A DNA stretch of 44,190 nt from the NCBI GenBank assembly GCA_015680685.1, contig MNCI01025223.1, forward strand, positions 49,272-93,461, given 5' to 3'. The notes below the pieces were generated by a model. It had not been told where the DNA came from and did no database searches. It saw only the letters and a list, made by a program, of their open reading frames with translations. The stretch comes from Gnetum montanum. Its lineage: Eukaryota > Streptophyta > Gnetopsida > Gnetales > Gnetaceae. Below, piece by piece: positions 1 to 11,559 of this stretch. The translations under genes were made by a program, and so were the position numbers. Position 1 is the first letter of the stretch. Every line of letters starts with the position of its first letter.

Positions 1-239
1 CTTATGAGGGTATAATTTGATCTAAAATATTATTCCTTCTTAGCTTATTAGCTAGGTTTTGGATCAAAATGAAATTAATTCTTGGAGCTAAAGGAATTGG
101 TCCAGAATCAACATTAGCATAAACAGTTAATCGTAGGTTGCTGAGTTGAAACTCTATTAGTAAAAGCTTACAAAACAAAAGATCTGGAGGAGTGAGTTTA
201 TTTTTGCAAAATAAAGTTAATATTATTTAGCCACGTTAG
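1..239. other. Unassigned A/T-rich sequence
   Basis: I see no coding frame or recognisable element end here. It may be the left edge of whatever carries the tandem array that starts near 240. Confidence 0.4.
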
Positions 240-2320
240 CTCGAGGAGGTAAAGCAAGTTTATAGAACCAAATCTTGGTTCTACAAAGAGCTTTTAAATT
301 GGTTTTACAAATCATCTTAGCTATATTGAATTTATGGAATAAAAGAGATTCTACAACTAAAAGGTCAATTAGCTCTATATACCACATCAACTTGTAGAGT
401 TAGGAAAGTTAGGTAGAACCAAAAAGTGGTTCTACGAATTGATTCTATAAGAAAGCTCTAAAATGGTTCTATAAGAAAGCTCTAAAATGGCTACGTAAGC
501 TACACCATTTCTTTGTTAGTAAGTGTGTAGAATTAGGGAAAGTATAGAGAATAAAATATTGGTTCTAAAAATAAATTTTGAATTAGTTTTGCCATGTCAG
601 CCAACTACAAGATTTAAGATTGGTTTCACGCTATCACAAGATTTAACTTTATAAGAGACTGTCAATGTTTAGCTTTACGAGTTTATCCCATATGTCATGT
701 AAGCTGAGTAAGGAAAGCTTGTTTTAAAGAGTCAAAATCCCAAGAAGTTATAGGATTGATTCATATAAGATTTTGTTATTAGCTATACAATATTTGAAGG
801 GAAGGTGAGCTTCATAGAAACAAAATTCTTTTATATCAATGAGCTTAAAAATGGTTTTACAGGCCATGTCAACTCTTGACCTAAAATACGAACAATAACT
901 AAATTAGTTCTATAAGCCACATTAAAACTCTCAAAAGGCATAAAGCACTTGTTTTTGGTCCTAGCACATCATCTCTGATAGAAAAAAGCATGATTTGTAG
1001 GACTAAAATCAGTAACACATTAACAATGTTTGAAGCAGTGTCACGTTCTATTTAGAAAATAGAAGTGCAGTTTGTAGAACTAAGTGAGCTCCAAAATGGT
1101 TCTAGGAGCCATGTTAACCTTTATGTAGTATGGATTTATAGAATCAAAAATTGGTTCTGTGAATTAGTTCTACAACAAGCCTAAAATTTTGGTTCTACAA
1201 TATCATCACTTTAGATAAAGTGAGAGAAAGAAGCATAACTCATAGAACTAAAATTGGTTCTACAAACAAGCTAAAATTTGATTCTACCATGTCATCACTT
1301 CATATAAAATGAGAGAAAGAGGCACATCTTTTAGAACTAAAATCAATTTACAAACAGGCTAAAATTTGATTCTACCATGTGATCACTTATGTATAGAGTA
1401 TGAAAATAAGTGCAGTTTGTAGAACCAAAAATTGGTTCTATAAGCAAGCTCATTTTTGGTTCTGCCAAAAATTTAATAAACTCATATAACCAAAAATCAA
1501 TTCTATAAAGAAGCTCTATAGTGATTCTATCTACCACATTACCATCAACAAAAGAATAGGTTCGCAAAACCAAAATTTGGTTATATGAACAAGAGCTAAC
1601 ATGATTCTACAATCCACATTAGAACTAAGAATAGCTCTATATTGGGCTCATAAGAGATTACAAATTCAATTTGCACATATTCTTATTATACTTTTTAATC
1701 TAACTCAGCATATTAAAGATTAAATAAATGTAAAACTAAAAATTGGCTCTATAGAGGACCTTAAGAATGGTTCTTCCATGTCAACTTTTAAATAGATTGG
1801 GCTCATAGAACCAAAATTCATATCTACAAGAAAGTCTCAACATGGTTCTATAAGATAACTTAGTGTCAAAAGTATAAATCTTAAACATGCAACCTAAAAG
1901 GATTATTTTTCATATGGAAAAATTCATTTTAATCTAGCTCAGCTAAATTCAACATAAGAAAGGTTTTCAAGGATTTAAAGAGAACTCAAAAGTTGATTAA
2001 GCTTAAAATATAAAAGAAAGATTTCATAGAACTAAAAAGTAATTCTATAAGCTAGTTCAAAATTCATTCTGCCATGTAAGCTTGAGATAAAAGGAAAAGA
2101 CTTGTAGATACAAAAAATAGTTCTACGAGCCAATTCTACAAGTTATATTGGTATACAAAGAAGCTCCTTGAGCAAGAACCATGCAAGTAAATGTCTTGCA
2201 GAACTAAATATTGGTTCTACAAAGAACTGATAGATTTTACAAGTGTAAATATCAAACAAGACTATTCTAAGTAGAGCTAAAAATGGTTCTATGAAGTAAT
2301 TCTACTTATATTTTATGTCA
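240..2320. repeat. Degenerate tandem array of ~90-100 bp units with a hairpin core
   Basis: The phrase TAGAACCAA-AAA-TTGGTTCTA and decayed versions recur through this block, for example near 262, 412, 1140, 1241, 1333, 1420, 1807, 2030 and 2204. The best copy (1420-1440) is a perfect 9-bp inverted repeat around a 3-base loop. Where copies are dense (1140-1440), successive cores lie 101, 92 and 87 bp apart. The sequence between them also repeats: a second half-site in GATTCTACC, then CATGTCATCACTT, then GAGAGAAAGA. Copies are strongly diverged and spacing becomes irregular outside 1100-1450. There is no long open frame. It is an old minisatellite or a repeat-rich noncoding part of an element; its function is unknown. 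Confidence 0.75.
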
Positions 2321-2795
2321 TCTCAATTGCTTTTAATCATTTTAAATTAAGATTAAGACCTCGCTTAATAAAAAGTTAGCCAAGCATTGAAATAGAAATA
2401 TTCATATTGAGCTAGTGGTTATTTAATAGTGATGATAGAGTAGCTTAATGAAATCAAAATTTATGATATGTTGAAAGATGATTCAAATAGCCTATCCCCA
2501 AGCAAGTGAATGAAAAACAAAGCTTCAAGTATTAACGGGCAAGTCCATGCTAGATTTTGGATCACAAATCCATTAATAAATAGAGCTAAACATTGAAGCA
2601 TAGAAAGAGCTATACTTCATGTGCAAAGAACAGCTTTCTCAAAGTCCCTTGAATTAAAAATCAAATGTCTCATGAAAAAAAGAAGCATCGCAAAAGTTTT
2701 AAGACATTGACACTTTCAATTTTTTCGACTATCTTCAACATTTCAAGCTTAAGATATACTATCTTCGATAATAAATTGATGTTAGGTGTCTATAA
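2321..2795. other. Spacer between tandem array and decayed ORF
   Basis: A/T-rich and without a sustained reading frame. It could hold the 5' flank of the ORF downstream, but I see no convincing promoter. Confidence 0.4.
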
Positions 2796-5749
2796 TTAGA
2801 GATAAAGGAGAATGATTTATTTAGCTTTGATGAAGTTCATGATTTAATCAAAAAGATAGAGCTTCAAAATTTAGACTCAATAGAAGATTGGTGAGAAGTC
2901 TATGAGAAGATATGCCTCCACAATCTCAGTTTCAGGCCCAAGGAAAATATTATAAGAGATGTTATAAACTGCTTGATAACTGAAACTATGTATGAGAAAG
3001 ATAAGCTATGCTTTAGAGGGAATAGAGAGCGCTTCATTGACATCAGTGTCAAAAAGATGTATGAACTCTATGGTCTTATAGAGTATGACATAACAGATGT
3101 AGAATCTAGCTAGAATAATGAGGTAATCAATAACAAATTTTGGAGTCATTGAGAAATAGGAAAAGTCTTCAAACTCTCATCGACATATCTTGAAAAAGCT
3201 TGGGAATATTGGAGTGTCATTCCTAAAGCTACAGAGCTAAGGTTTTTTCACAGAATTTTTATCTTAGCATTAAATTTCTACTTAAGATATGAAATTGATC
3301 ATGATTTTCATTATCATGTTTGAGCATGGGTAACTTTAGAGAATTAGAAAAATTTCTTCCATGTACAATATATGAATGATATATTGTAGAATAACTTAAC
3401 AAAGATTGAGGAATAGTAGTCTTAGTTGAATTTAAGCTTATTTTAATGGACTATTTATTGAGTGAAATTCCTAAACCTAAAAGAACAACCCTAATTTTTG
3501 CTAGTTATGCATCACAACCTAGAGCTCAACCTACAGATCCCTACTATGATTTTTTCTAGTCATTTACCAAAAGAGCTATTTTAATGTTCAAGCCTTAGAA
3601 TTTTTAATGAACTATGTATATTTCCATTTATTTAAGTTCATTTTTGCAGCCTTCCCATCATGGATAGATAAGAAAATTGTTAATGAAATAAGGAGCAAAT
3701 GTCATGAATCTATTTTTCTACATTTTCATTATACTTAGATTTTGAGAGAAGTGTTTGAAGAACATACATTTCAACTTCCAAGGTTTGTAGCTCCATATCT
3801 TAAAACTTTAGAAGTGGGAAGAAAAATGTGGTAGAGTTCACTAAGACATGATTACAAGTGTAAGAAAGTCCTTTCTTTGAAATTTAGCTTTTGGGAATTC
3901 AATAATACAAGGCATTTGAAATACATGACCAACAGATATAAGGAATAATTTTATTTTCTTATAGATCCAAAGAGAATGTGTTCAACTATCAAGACTCAAA
4001 ACGTTCATCAGCCTAATGAGATAGATGTGGTCTAACAAAGAGCTATAGATATAGAGATCAATTAAGCCAAGAATGATGCACTAGAAGAGCTGAAAAGAAG
4101 CTTATATATGAAGTTTTCTACCTTTGCTTGTGATTAACTAGTCATTAAGGTCTATAGGTGGATAGAAGGTAGAGATAATCCTTTGGCTAGAGATTTTCTT
4201 AATGAATATTTAGCTCTAATGGAAGAAAACTATTTCTCATGAACATTACAAGATCTAGAAGAAGCCATGTCTAATAAAAGATTCTTACCAAATGAAGCTT
4301 AATATCCAAGGGTAAAAGCAACCGAAAAAATAAGGAGTGAAAGAATAAAAGCTAATAAAGAAAAACAACAATAGGAGCTTCTCAAATAACAGTAAGAGTA
4401 GTAAGAGTTACTAAAATAACAAAGACTACAAGTACTACAACAACATCAATAGAAGGAAAGTGGAGAGCTTATCATTAGCTTTGAAACCTTGGATTTTCCC
4501 TCAAGCTATTTGATGAAAGGAGCAACTTGGTCCTTCAGTAGTAAAGAAAAAGAATGAAGTATCATTCTTAGTCAAAAAATTTAGACCAAGCCAGAAAGTG
4601 GAGCAAGTATTATCTTTGCTAATAAGAAAGATTATCCTCAAAGTGGAGATTAAAAGCTAGTGATGTCCCATCAAGATATGTTAGTTACTATAGTAGTTTT
4701 AATTAAAGGTATGAAACAAGAAGCTGATATTCAAATAGCTAAGCTCAAATAATTTCTGATGCAAAATGAGTAGGAAATAGCCAGATTGAGAGAAGAGTTA
4801 AAAAACTCCAAAGATAAGAATGAGAAACTCAAGGCTACAATTATTATTAAAGAATAGTTATTAGAAAATAAAAAGTAGGATATGGTAGAAACGTTGGTTG
4901 TTATAAGCTTTGAATTTGAATAGGACAAGAAGGGTAAAGCTCTAGATTTCTCTTATCTGTTGTAGCCTTGTTTTCAAAAGTTAATTGCTAAAATTAGCTA
5001 CAGTAAGAAATCAATGGAAGAAACTCAAGCTAAAATTGAAGGTGAAAAGAAGAATTATGCTATTTTTTTAAATGGAAAAAAGAGCTCAGGAATTGGTTAG
5101 AGGGGCTATAGAGAAAAGATAATCATTACCTCAATACAAAAATTATTTTTTAGACAACATGATGATAGTAGTTGCAAGAATAATTTTAGAGGCTACTCAA
5201 AAGAAATTGTAGTTGGAATCAATTTATTCAACTATAGGAGCTACATTGAATGAGCTAATTGGTTCATTAATCGAATTAGATGCCAATGAAATAGGAGCTA
5301 AAGATGTTATTAGGAAATTCAACAACACGGAGCCAGCTACATTGAATTAGGCTATAAAAGTTCTATTCAATCATGGGAAGTTAGCTTATTAGTTACCAAA
5401 AGAAGTGCTAATCTAGAAAAGAAAGAAAGCTTATCAATAAGTTGAGAAACTTTCCAATGGTTTGTAGCTCTATGAGGAGAGCATGAAATTGATTTAGTCA
5501 TAATTTTATAATTGTTATAATTACCAAAGACTTTTGTATAAATCTTTGAGTAGATTTGTAATAGAATCAAATAGAAAGAGGATGATATGGGAGGGAGCAC
5601 ATACCTTTTTTGGAAAAACTTGTAAAGACTATTTTTATAATGGCATTCTAAACAGGTTTAGCTTATCTCTTTTGATTTCCTCTCAATTTGCATTAGAATT
5701 AGATAACATTTCTTACTTGTTTAGCTTAATTATGCATAGCTACATTTAA
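2796..5749 (+). pseudogene. Decayed long ORF with Gln-rich and coiled-coil regions (ORF E)
   Basis: I do not recognise the family. One frame runs from about 2796 to 3400 with few stops; it is rich in charged and aromatic residues and has a stretch reading KKMYELYGLIEYDITD. After a disturbed stretch, a second frame runs from about 3655 to 5060 without any visible indel. It holds a Gln-rich segment (about 4365-4455) and a heptad-like coiled coil (about 4725-4900). A frameshift near 5070, in a T/A run, leads to a third frame that ends at a TAA at 5747-5749. From 3655 to 5060 I count by hand 11 TAG, 11 TAA and 2 TGA in frame, many inside the Gln-rich or coiled-coil parts where CAA/CAG would be expected. 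No RT, integrase or protease motif is present. It could be an accessory ORF of an LTR element or a captured host gene; it is broken either way. Confidence 0.55.
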
Positions 5750-6474
5750 TTTAATGATAAGTTTTGGAAGAAGTTATTTTCTCTAGAAGCTTAGGTTTAG
5801 CTTATTCTTATTATTTTGGTTGAATAAAATAGCCTCTATAAGTGTATGTTTTGAATCAGTTTAACGTAGAATTGATGTCACCTTTTGTCCAACTTTGAGC
5901 TTCATGGATAATATTTCTATCTCAGTTTCTAGCTCTATTTAGTAAAAAAAAATTGAAATTTAGGTTTGGGATCTTTGTTGACAAATAGCTAAAATAAAAT
6001 AATAGCATATTCTATAAAACTTTTCCATTTACTATATTAGTTGTGTAGAGTTAGAGTTAAATTAGTAAAGTGAGTTATTGTCATTCACTATTTTGTTAAG
6101 GGATAACTAAAAGGGGAAGACAATAATTATATACAAGAAAACACCTTCTTTGAAGTATTTTATAGTTAATTTAGATTTAGCCATAATTAGCTTATTTAAA
6201 CTAGTAAAGATATTTGGGGATATTCATGGCTTGGTGGTACCATAGATCAACAACCACCTAAAATGAGTTATCTAGAGTATTCCCAAAGCAAGGTCATGAT
6301 CCTACTCCAAAAAAGTAGATATTTCAACATTGGTTGAAGAAGTTAGAAGTAATATAGAATCCCCCATATGGTAGTTATAGAGAAATTAGGCTTGCTAAAA
6401 AAATTGGAGAAAGAAAAATCAAATTAGTTGAAAAAATTTATGTTGGTTAACTAGTGGCCATTTGATAGAGTTTA
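5750..6474. other. Noncoding spacer
   Basis: A/T-rich sequence between two decayed ORFs that converge on it. No LTR, terminal repeat or RNA gene could be seen. Confidence 0.4.
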
Positions 6475-8640
6475 GCATTCAAGGTGTTAAATTTATTATT
6501 CACCTCATGTCCCTCCCTAATTACTTTTTCATTCAATAAAGCTACAAGTTTATGCAGTCTATGCACCTCAACATCCTAGGATTCCTGCTTGATCAAATGG
6601 ATCTTTTTGAGCTCATTTATTTTCCTAATTGTCTTATTTTCTAGCTCCTACTATAAGTTCAAAAGATCCTTTTCTATGTGAAGATACTTATTTCAAAACT
6701 AAGCCATGATTTAACTTTCATTATGTGACCTTAGCACCTACTGAGAAAGGAAAAGTACCTACTTCTCTTTTTCTTGACTCATCCTTTCCCATTTTTGGAA
6801 CTAATGTTTGAACATTCTAATTTTTTTTTCCAAACCATATTTCATAAAAATAACTTCTTTACCAACCTAGTGCACCTAGAATAGTTCAATCTACAAGCAC
6901 TCAATCTACACCTCTAAAGTAAATATGGAAGATGTAGGTACCAATAGCATAATATGTTTCAATTATTTGTGCAACTATCATATCATGGCTTTGCTTCTCT
7001 ACAACTCCCACAGATAGAATGTTTTATTACCATCGAAGATTTTCAACTTGACATGTACCTTAACAAGTTCAGTCTCCATTATATTGTTAATGTTTCTCAA
7101 CACTAACTCAGCACTAGGACCAACTCTCTACTCCTCCTCCACCTAGAAGCTAGTCCTAGATTGATCAATGATTACTTTAAGGACTTTATCTACATGCTAG
7201 ATGTTATGCATACCATGCCTTGATAGATATGATGAAGAAACAATTCATGAAGGCACATGAGTATGAGACTGAATATAGGTATCAAGATAAGCCATATGTG
7301 GACCATTCAACAATGGGAAAGGAAATTGGAAAAGATCCTTCCTTATTTCTTCATCACCCACAGTGGCTTCTATCATTTACCAAAAATTACTGCTAAGGTC
7401 TTACAACCCTTCAATGTGGATGGTGGTAGCTTATCCCTCACATTCAATGTGCATTGCATGCCAAGAACTATCATGAAGAAGAGGTTCTTGCCTTTGCTTG
7501 ATGTTGAAACTAGTTGGTTAGGAAATGGATCTGCTAGGTTGTTGCACCTATGTTAATTAAGATGCTTGAGGTGTGGATGATGCTTTTAATTAGCATTGAC
7601 AAAGCTAGTCTAAAGGTCAAATATAGGATACCTTTGTGGAAGGAATTTCATCCTTCAAGCTAGGTATAGCTACAATGACCTCAAGGTATCATCTTGGAGC
7701 TAGTCCACCATTCTTGTTGTTGTAAGATATCTACCTACTAGTTCATAAAATTTTTAGAGTAACCCTAGAAAGGCATAGACCTCTCTCTTTTCTCTAACCA
7801 TCTCTTCAATTTTCTGGATCAAGGCATTGTAGAAGAAATATGAGATATTGATGACATACGTTTCCCTCATCATAGCCAAAACCTTAGCCCCCTGAGTAGA
7901 GATACATAATGGTCATTTGGTGGGTACAAAGTTATAGGTGACTATTATGCACATATCATTTTGGACTAGGGAAAGCTTTGACATCTTTACCTCAACTTTG
8001 TCCATATCAAAGGCCTCTAGCATGATCCTTGACTTAAGCTTGGACTTTCCCTTTTGGGTCAATGACCACCAATTATTTGCTAGTTCATTTGAAAATCCTT
8101 TATTTCATAAGATTGCCTGTGTGAAAATAGACATAGGAAATTCATCAAAAAAATTCATGGCACCATCAAAAGCAAAGTTCTAGTAGAATTCCTCTGCCTT
8201 GAGTAGTACCATGCAAAGGATTGGATGATATAGTCATAGAAGCCCATCCATTGTAGTGACTCCTTAAGCTTGGGAGGACCAAGCTCAAGGAATTTATCAT
8301 AGTTTTTCTCTTCATAGATGGGTTGCTACCAGATATTGTGAGCACTCATATCCTCGTAGATGTCATTAGCATCCTCTTCATCATCTTCTGCCAACTTCTT
8401 CAACACTTGTTTATTTGCTTACTACTATGTATGTGCTCCACCTAAAGATCAAGAATGTGATTGCATGTCTCCTATTATGCTTATGGGTGGAGGCCTTTTT
8501 AGAGCAAAACATGTGAACTCTAGAAGATGGATTGTAGGTTCTGGATTGGGAGATCTAAGTTCTTCCCCTTCTTCCTCATCAGGAATTTTTGTAAAGGTCC
8601 GTAGACATAGGCTTGAGATTATTCAAACTTAGAACTCCTT
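6475..8640 (-). pseudogene. Decayed ORF with C-terminal coiled coil (ORF D)
   Basis: Read on the minus strand, coding-like sequence begins near 8640. It passes an acidic stretch (LAEDDEEDANDIYEDM, near 8400-8350) and continues in shifting frames through a Trp-containing segment (NELANNWWSLTQKGK, near 8080). It ends near 6480 with a strong coiled coil (ELENKTIRKINELKKIHL, near 6640-6600). In the coiled-coil part the stops are TAG or TAA at positions where Gln fits. Several frameshifts are needed to read through. The family is not recognised; no polymerase or nuclease motif is visible. Its position downstream of a block shared with elements B and C suggests it is the 3' ORF of an older C-like element. 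Confidence 0.5.
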
Positions 8641-10501
8641 TTTCTATAAATATTGCATCATAATCATCCCAACATGGTTAGCTATGAAATTTTATTAAAA
8701 TCAAGTGAGTTTCTCCTAGACATCATGCTACCATTGCAAAAATTTCACATGAGAATAATGATAAATATAAACATTGGGAAATACTTTAAAAAATCATCAT
8801 AACTATTAAACTATGGTGTGTGTGGGTAAGTATGAATAAGGTACAAATATTTAGATAACTATAAAATATCTTAAATGCATACTTGAAGTAGTCTCTCTCC
8901 CCCAAGAATGAGTTAGAAGATACCAGGTTTGAACCATAGCTAGAACATCAAGAATAGGAAGATCCAAGAAGAATACAAGAAAAAATATTGCCAGTCCATC
9001 CAAAATTGTGAAAAATCTAGTAGAGTATTTATCGTGAATACAATGGGATAAGGAAAGTAAGAAAACATGAAATGGTAAAGTAGGCGAAGTGCTTGAAAGC
9101 CCTTCTATCTTATATCATGGATCATTAGCACAAGGGAGGTGCGTTGGCATAAAGGCATTAATTCTCCTACATAGACACAAGAATACATCAATGCATCCTT
9201 CCAATCAAGGGAGAAACATCCAACTTCATCAATAAGACCTTTAACTTACCTTTTGTGATCATCAAAGCACCACACAACACTTTCCAAAATCACCATGCAT
9301 TAATCTTACAAGGTGTACGAAAAGAAAGATAAGAAGAGCATTACAAACTTACCTTATAGAACATCATGAGTCATGAGAAAGAAGTCAATTGATCAATTTA
9401 TGCAATTCCATGAACCCAAGATTAGAAAAGAGGGGTTAGAATAACAAGAGAATGATTATAGCACCAAAAATAATGATCATAGGCATAATTAAAGTAAATC
9501 AGTAGACTTTACCATGGTCAAATCTTGAAGCACAAAGAATTTAAACTCACACAAGTGAAAGACCAATCAAGTGTTGTATATAATGCAACCCTTACCATCA
9601 CAAGGAAATACGCCTTAGCTCATTTACATATGATGTTAAGCCACCAAGGATTAATAGGTTGGTGCTCCCCAGAGTAGGTACTTGCCTCATTACCCTTGTG
9701 AAACCTATTAATGAGACACCCATAGATTATCAACAACTATTGAGAGATTAGCATCAAATGTAAGTCCATCCTCGTGGATGGCCAAATCTCATCCTTTTCT
9801 TTGTCTAATCAACCTCCTACCATACACAATCATGGACAAGAATGAAATATAGGATATGGATAATGAATAATGACTAAGAGAGAGAAAAGAAGAGAGTACA
9901 ACATTACTAAATCCCTAGCCAACCATTCAATTTGCTCATGGAGCATGTGAGCGTATTCTACACTTGACAAGAGATATGCTACCACATCCTTTTACTACTA
10001 CTCATCCATACAATAGGGATTGAACTTTAATTCTTTCTTCCAAGTGCAAGGTCACACAAACCACATCCAATATTATCTAGTCTTGATTGTTCCATGATCT
10101 AACCATTAGTGTGAATAAATTAAGAAAATGTACTACATAGCATCTAAAAGTCAAGATTTTTGGTTTGGTTTTCTTCAGTCCATGCACATATTCATGATAA
10201 GCTTTCCAAATTTTTCTCTTCCAAAAACCTTTCATCTCTCCCCTTGGCTACACTAAAAAATTTCCCATCCCAACAAAAAGTACATATCATGACCATCAAA
10301 ATAAAATTTTCCAGATTTGAAGCTAGTCAAGTCTTAGATCAAGAAGGAAGATTATTGAATGGAGGAGGTTCCCTCCAATATTAATTAGCCTTCCAAACAC
10401 TAAATCCAAATAATATAAAAAGATAAATTAATTATCTAGAAAAAAACTAGTTATCTTTAATTATTCAAGAGAGATTACAACAAGGTTTCGTAACTAATAA
10501 G
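8641..10501 (-). other. 3' noncoding region of an older Athila-like element (D), cut by element C
   Basis: No coding frame holds here. A short block near 9664-9680 (GTGCTCCCCAGAGTAG) matches blocks in the 3' noncoding regions of C (15087-15105) and B (33826-33842). The distance from this block to the downstream coiled-coil ORF (~1.0 kb) is close to that in C (~0.9 kb). I infer a third related element. Its other half is not visible, and the right part stops at the LTR of C. Confidence 0.45.
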
Positions 10502-11371
10502 TGATGGAGTAATCCAACACCCAATCATACAAGTTACCAGTGTTTACATGTAATCCAATTGTAATCTGTGGACGAGGCAATGTGATTATGCTAGTAATTG
10601 GCTAAAGTTTGAGATCATTGTCTTCCCATGTGAGCTAGTAAAATCTAGGTGTATGGTTTAACTCACTATGAGCTATATGATCATTGATGTTGTATTGGCC
10701 ATCTCTCCTAGCTATGATGGTAAAGTGTGAAAATAATTCTAAGTCTAAGGAAAATAGTAAAACAATCTACACTAGCCTAGTGTGATGAGTATTTGTTCCT
10801 AGCTTGTGGTACATGCCTTACGCTCATGTAACCATTACTAAGATTACCAAGTTAATTCACTACTAAGCAAATCAAGTGAAACCACTACTAGATTACCAAA
10901 TAATTACACTTAACACTCGAAACTAGTCATACTCATTCTGCTTTACTAATGAAGAAAGAAAGTACTTGGAAATATAAATGGTTAAGCTAAGAAAATAGTA
11001 AAAACTATGCTAAGTAAAACAGTAAAGCTAATTGGATGTTGCAATGATGAAAAGAAATCTTGATCTTTATTTCCATCATGAACTATGCCCAAGTACACTT
11101 CACTCTAATAAAGATTATAGATAACTGCTCAACATCAAACTATAAGCATTTACTCTATCACTAAGCTACAAAATTAAACTACAAGAATTTTGGTATGGGT
11201 TGACTAAATTATGTCTCAGACTATGTGCCTAAGTTTTGTATTTATAAGCAAGCATGTGTCCCATAATATCAAATATCCAATGTCCGCTAGGGCTTTGATA
11301 TCAGATATGTGATATCATGGTTTTGATATTGGATACTCGATATAATAGCTAAAGAAAAATTCACTTTATCA
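10502..11371 (-). repeat. 3' LTR of element C
   Basis: 870 bp. Its first ~400 bp match 19944-20357 with many transitions. It begins TGATGGAG (plus strand), where the other copy has a few extra bases, and ends TTTATCA directly before the polypurine tract. On the minus strand U3 comes first, with a GATATC-like array and a TATA box. Confidence 0.9.
11239..11344 (-). promoter_or_regulatory. U3 promoter of C LTR: TATA box plus heptad GATATC array
   Basis: A minus-strand TATAAATA lies at 11239-11246. Just upstream (higher coordinates), GATATC-like hexamers start at 11265, 11272, 11297, 11304, 11311, 11325, 11332 and 11339. Within each group the spacings are 7 or 14 bp. Element B LTRs carry the same motif at 14-bp spacing. 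Confidence 0.7.
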
Positions 11372-11385
11372 TACCCCATCGACTA
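11372..11385 (-). other. Polypurine tract of element C
   Basis: On the minus strand TAGTCGATGGGGTA lies directly before the 3' LTR, in the same position and form as TAGTTGAGGGGGTA in element B. Confidence 0.75.
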
Positions 11386-11559
11386 ATTGAAAACTCATCC
11401 TCAAGTTAAAACAAAATGAGGATAGAGTTCCTTACAAATTTTGGAAGGTAGATTTACATGACTAACTAACTATATACATGATTCTTTACATTGTAGTGGT
11501 GTGTTACAAAAATGACACAAGACATGACATGAAAAATTTTAACAAAAAACAAAATTTGG

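Noticed and set aside
2796-5749. Nuclear genetic code with TAA/TAG read as Gln
   Set aside because: The stop pattern invites it, but in the polymerase genes TGA stands at expected Arg sites (a pair near 24430) and TAG/TGA at Trp sites. Primer binding sites and LTR pairs show the same C/T and G/A changes in noncoding sequence. Deamination explains all of these; recoding does not.
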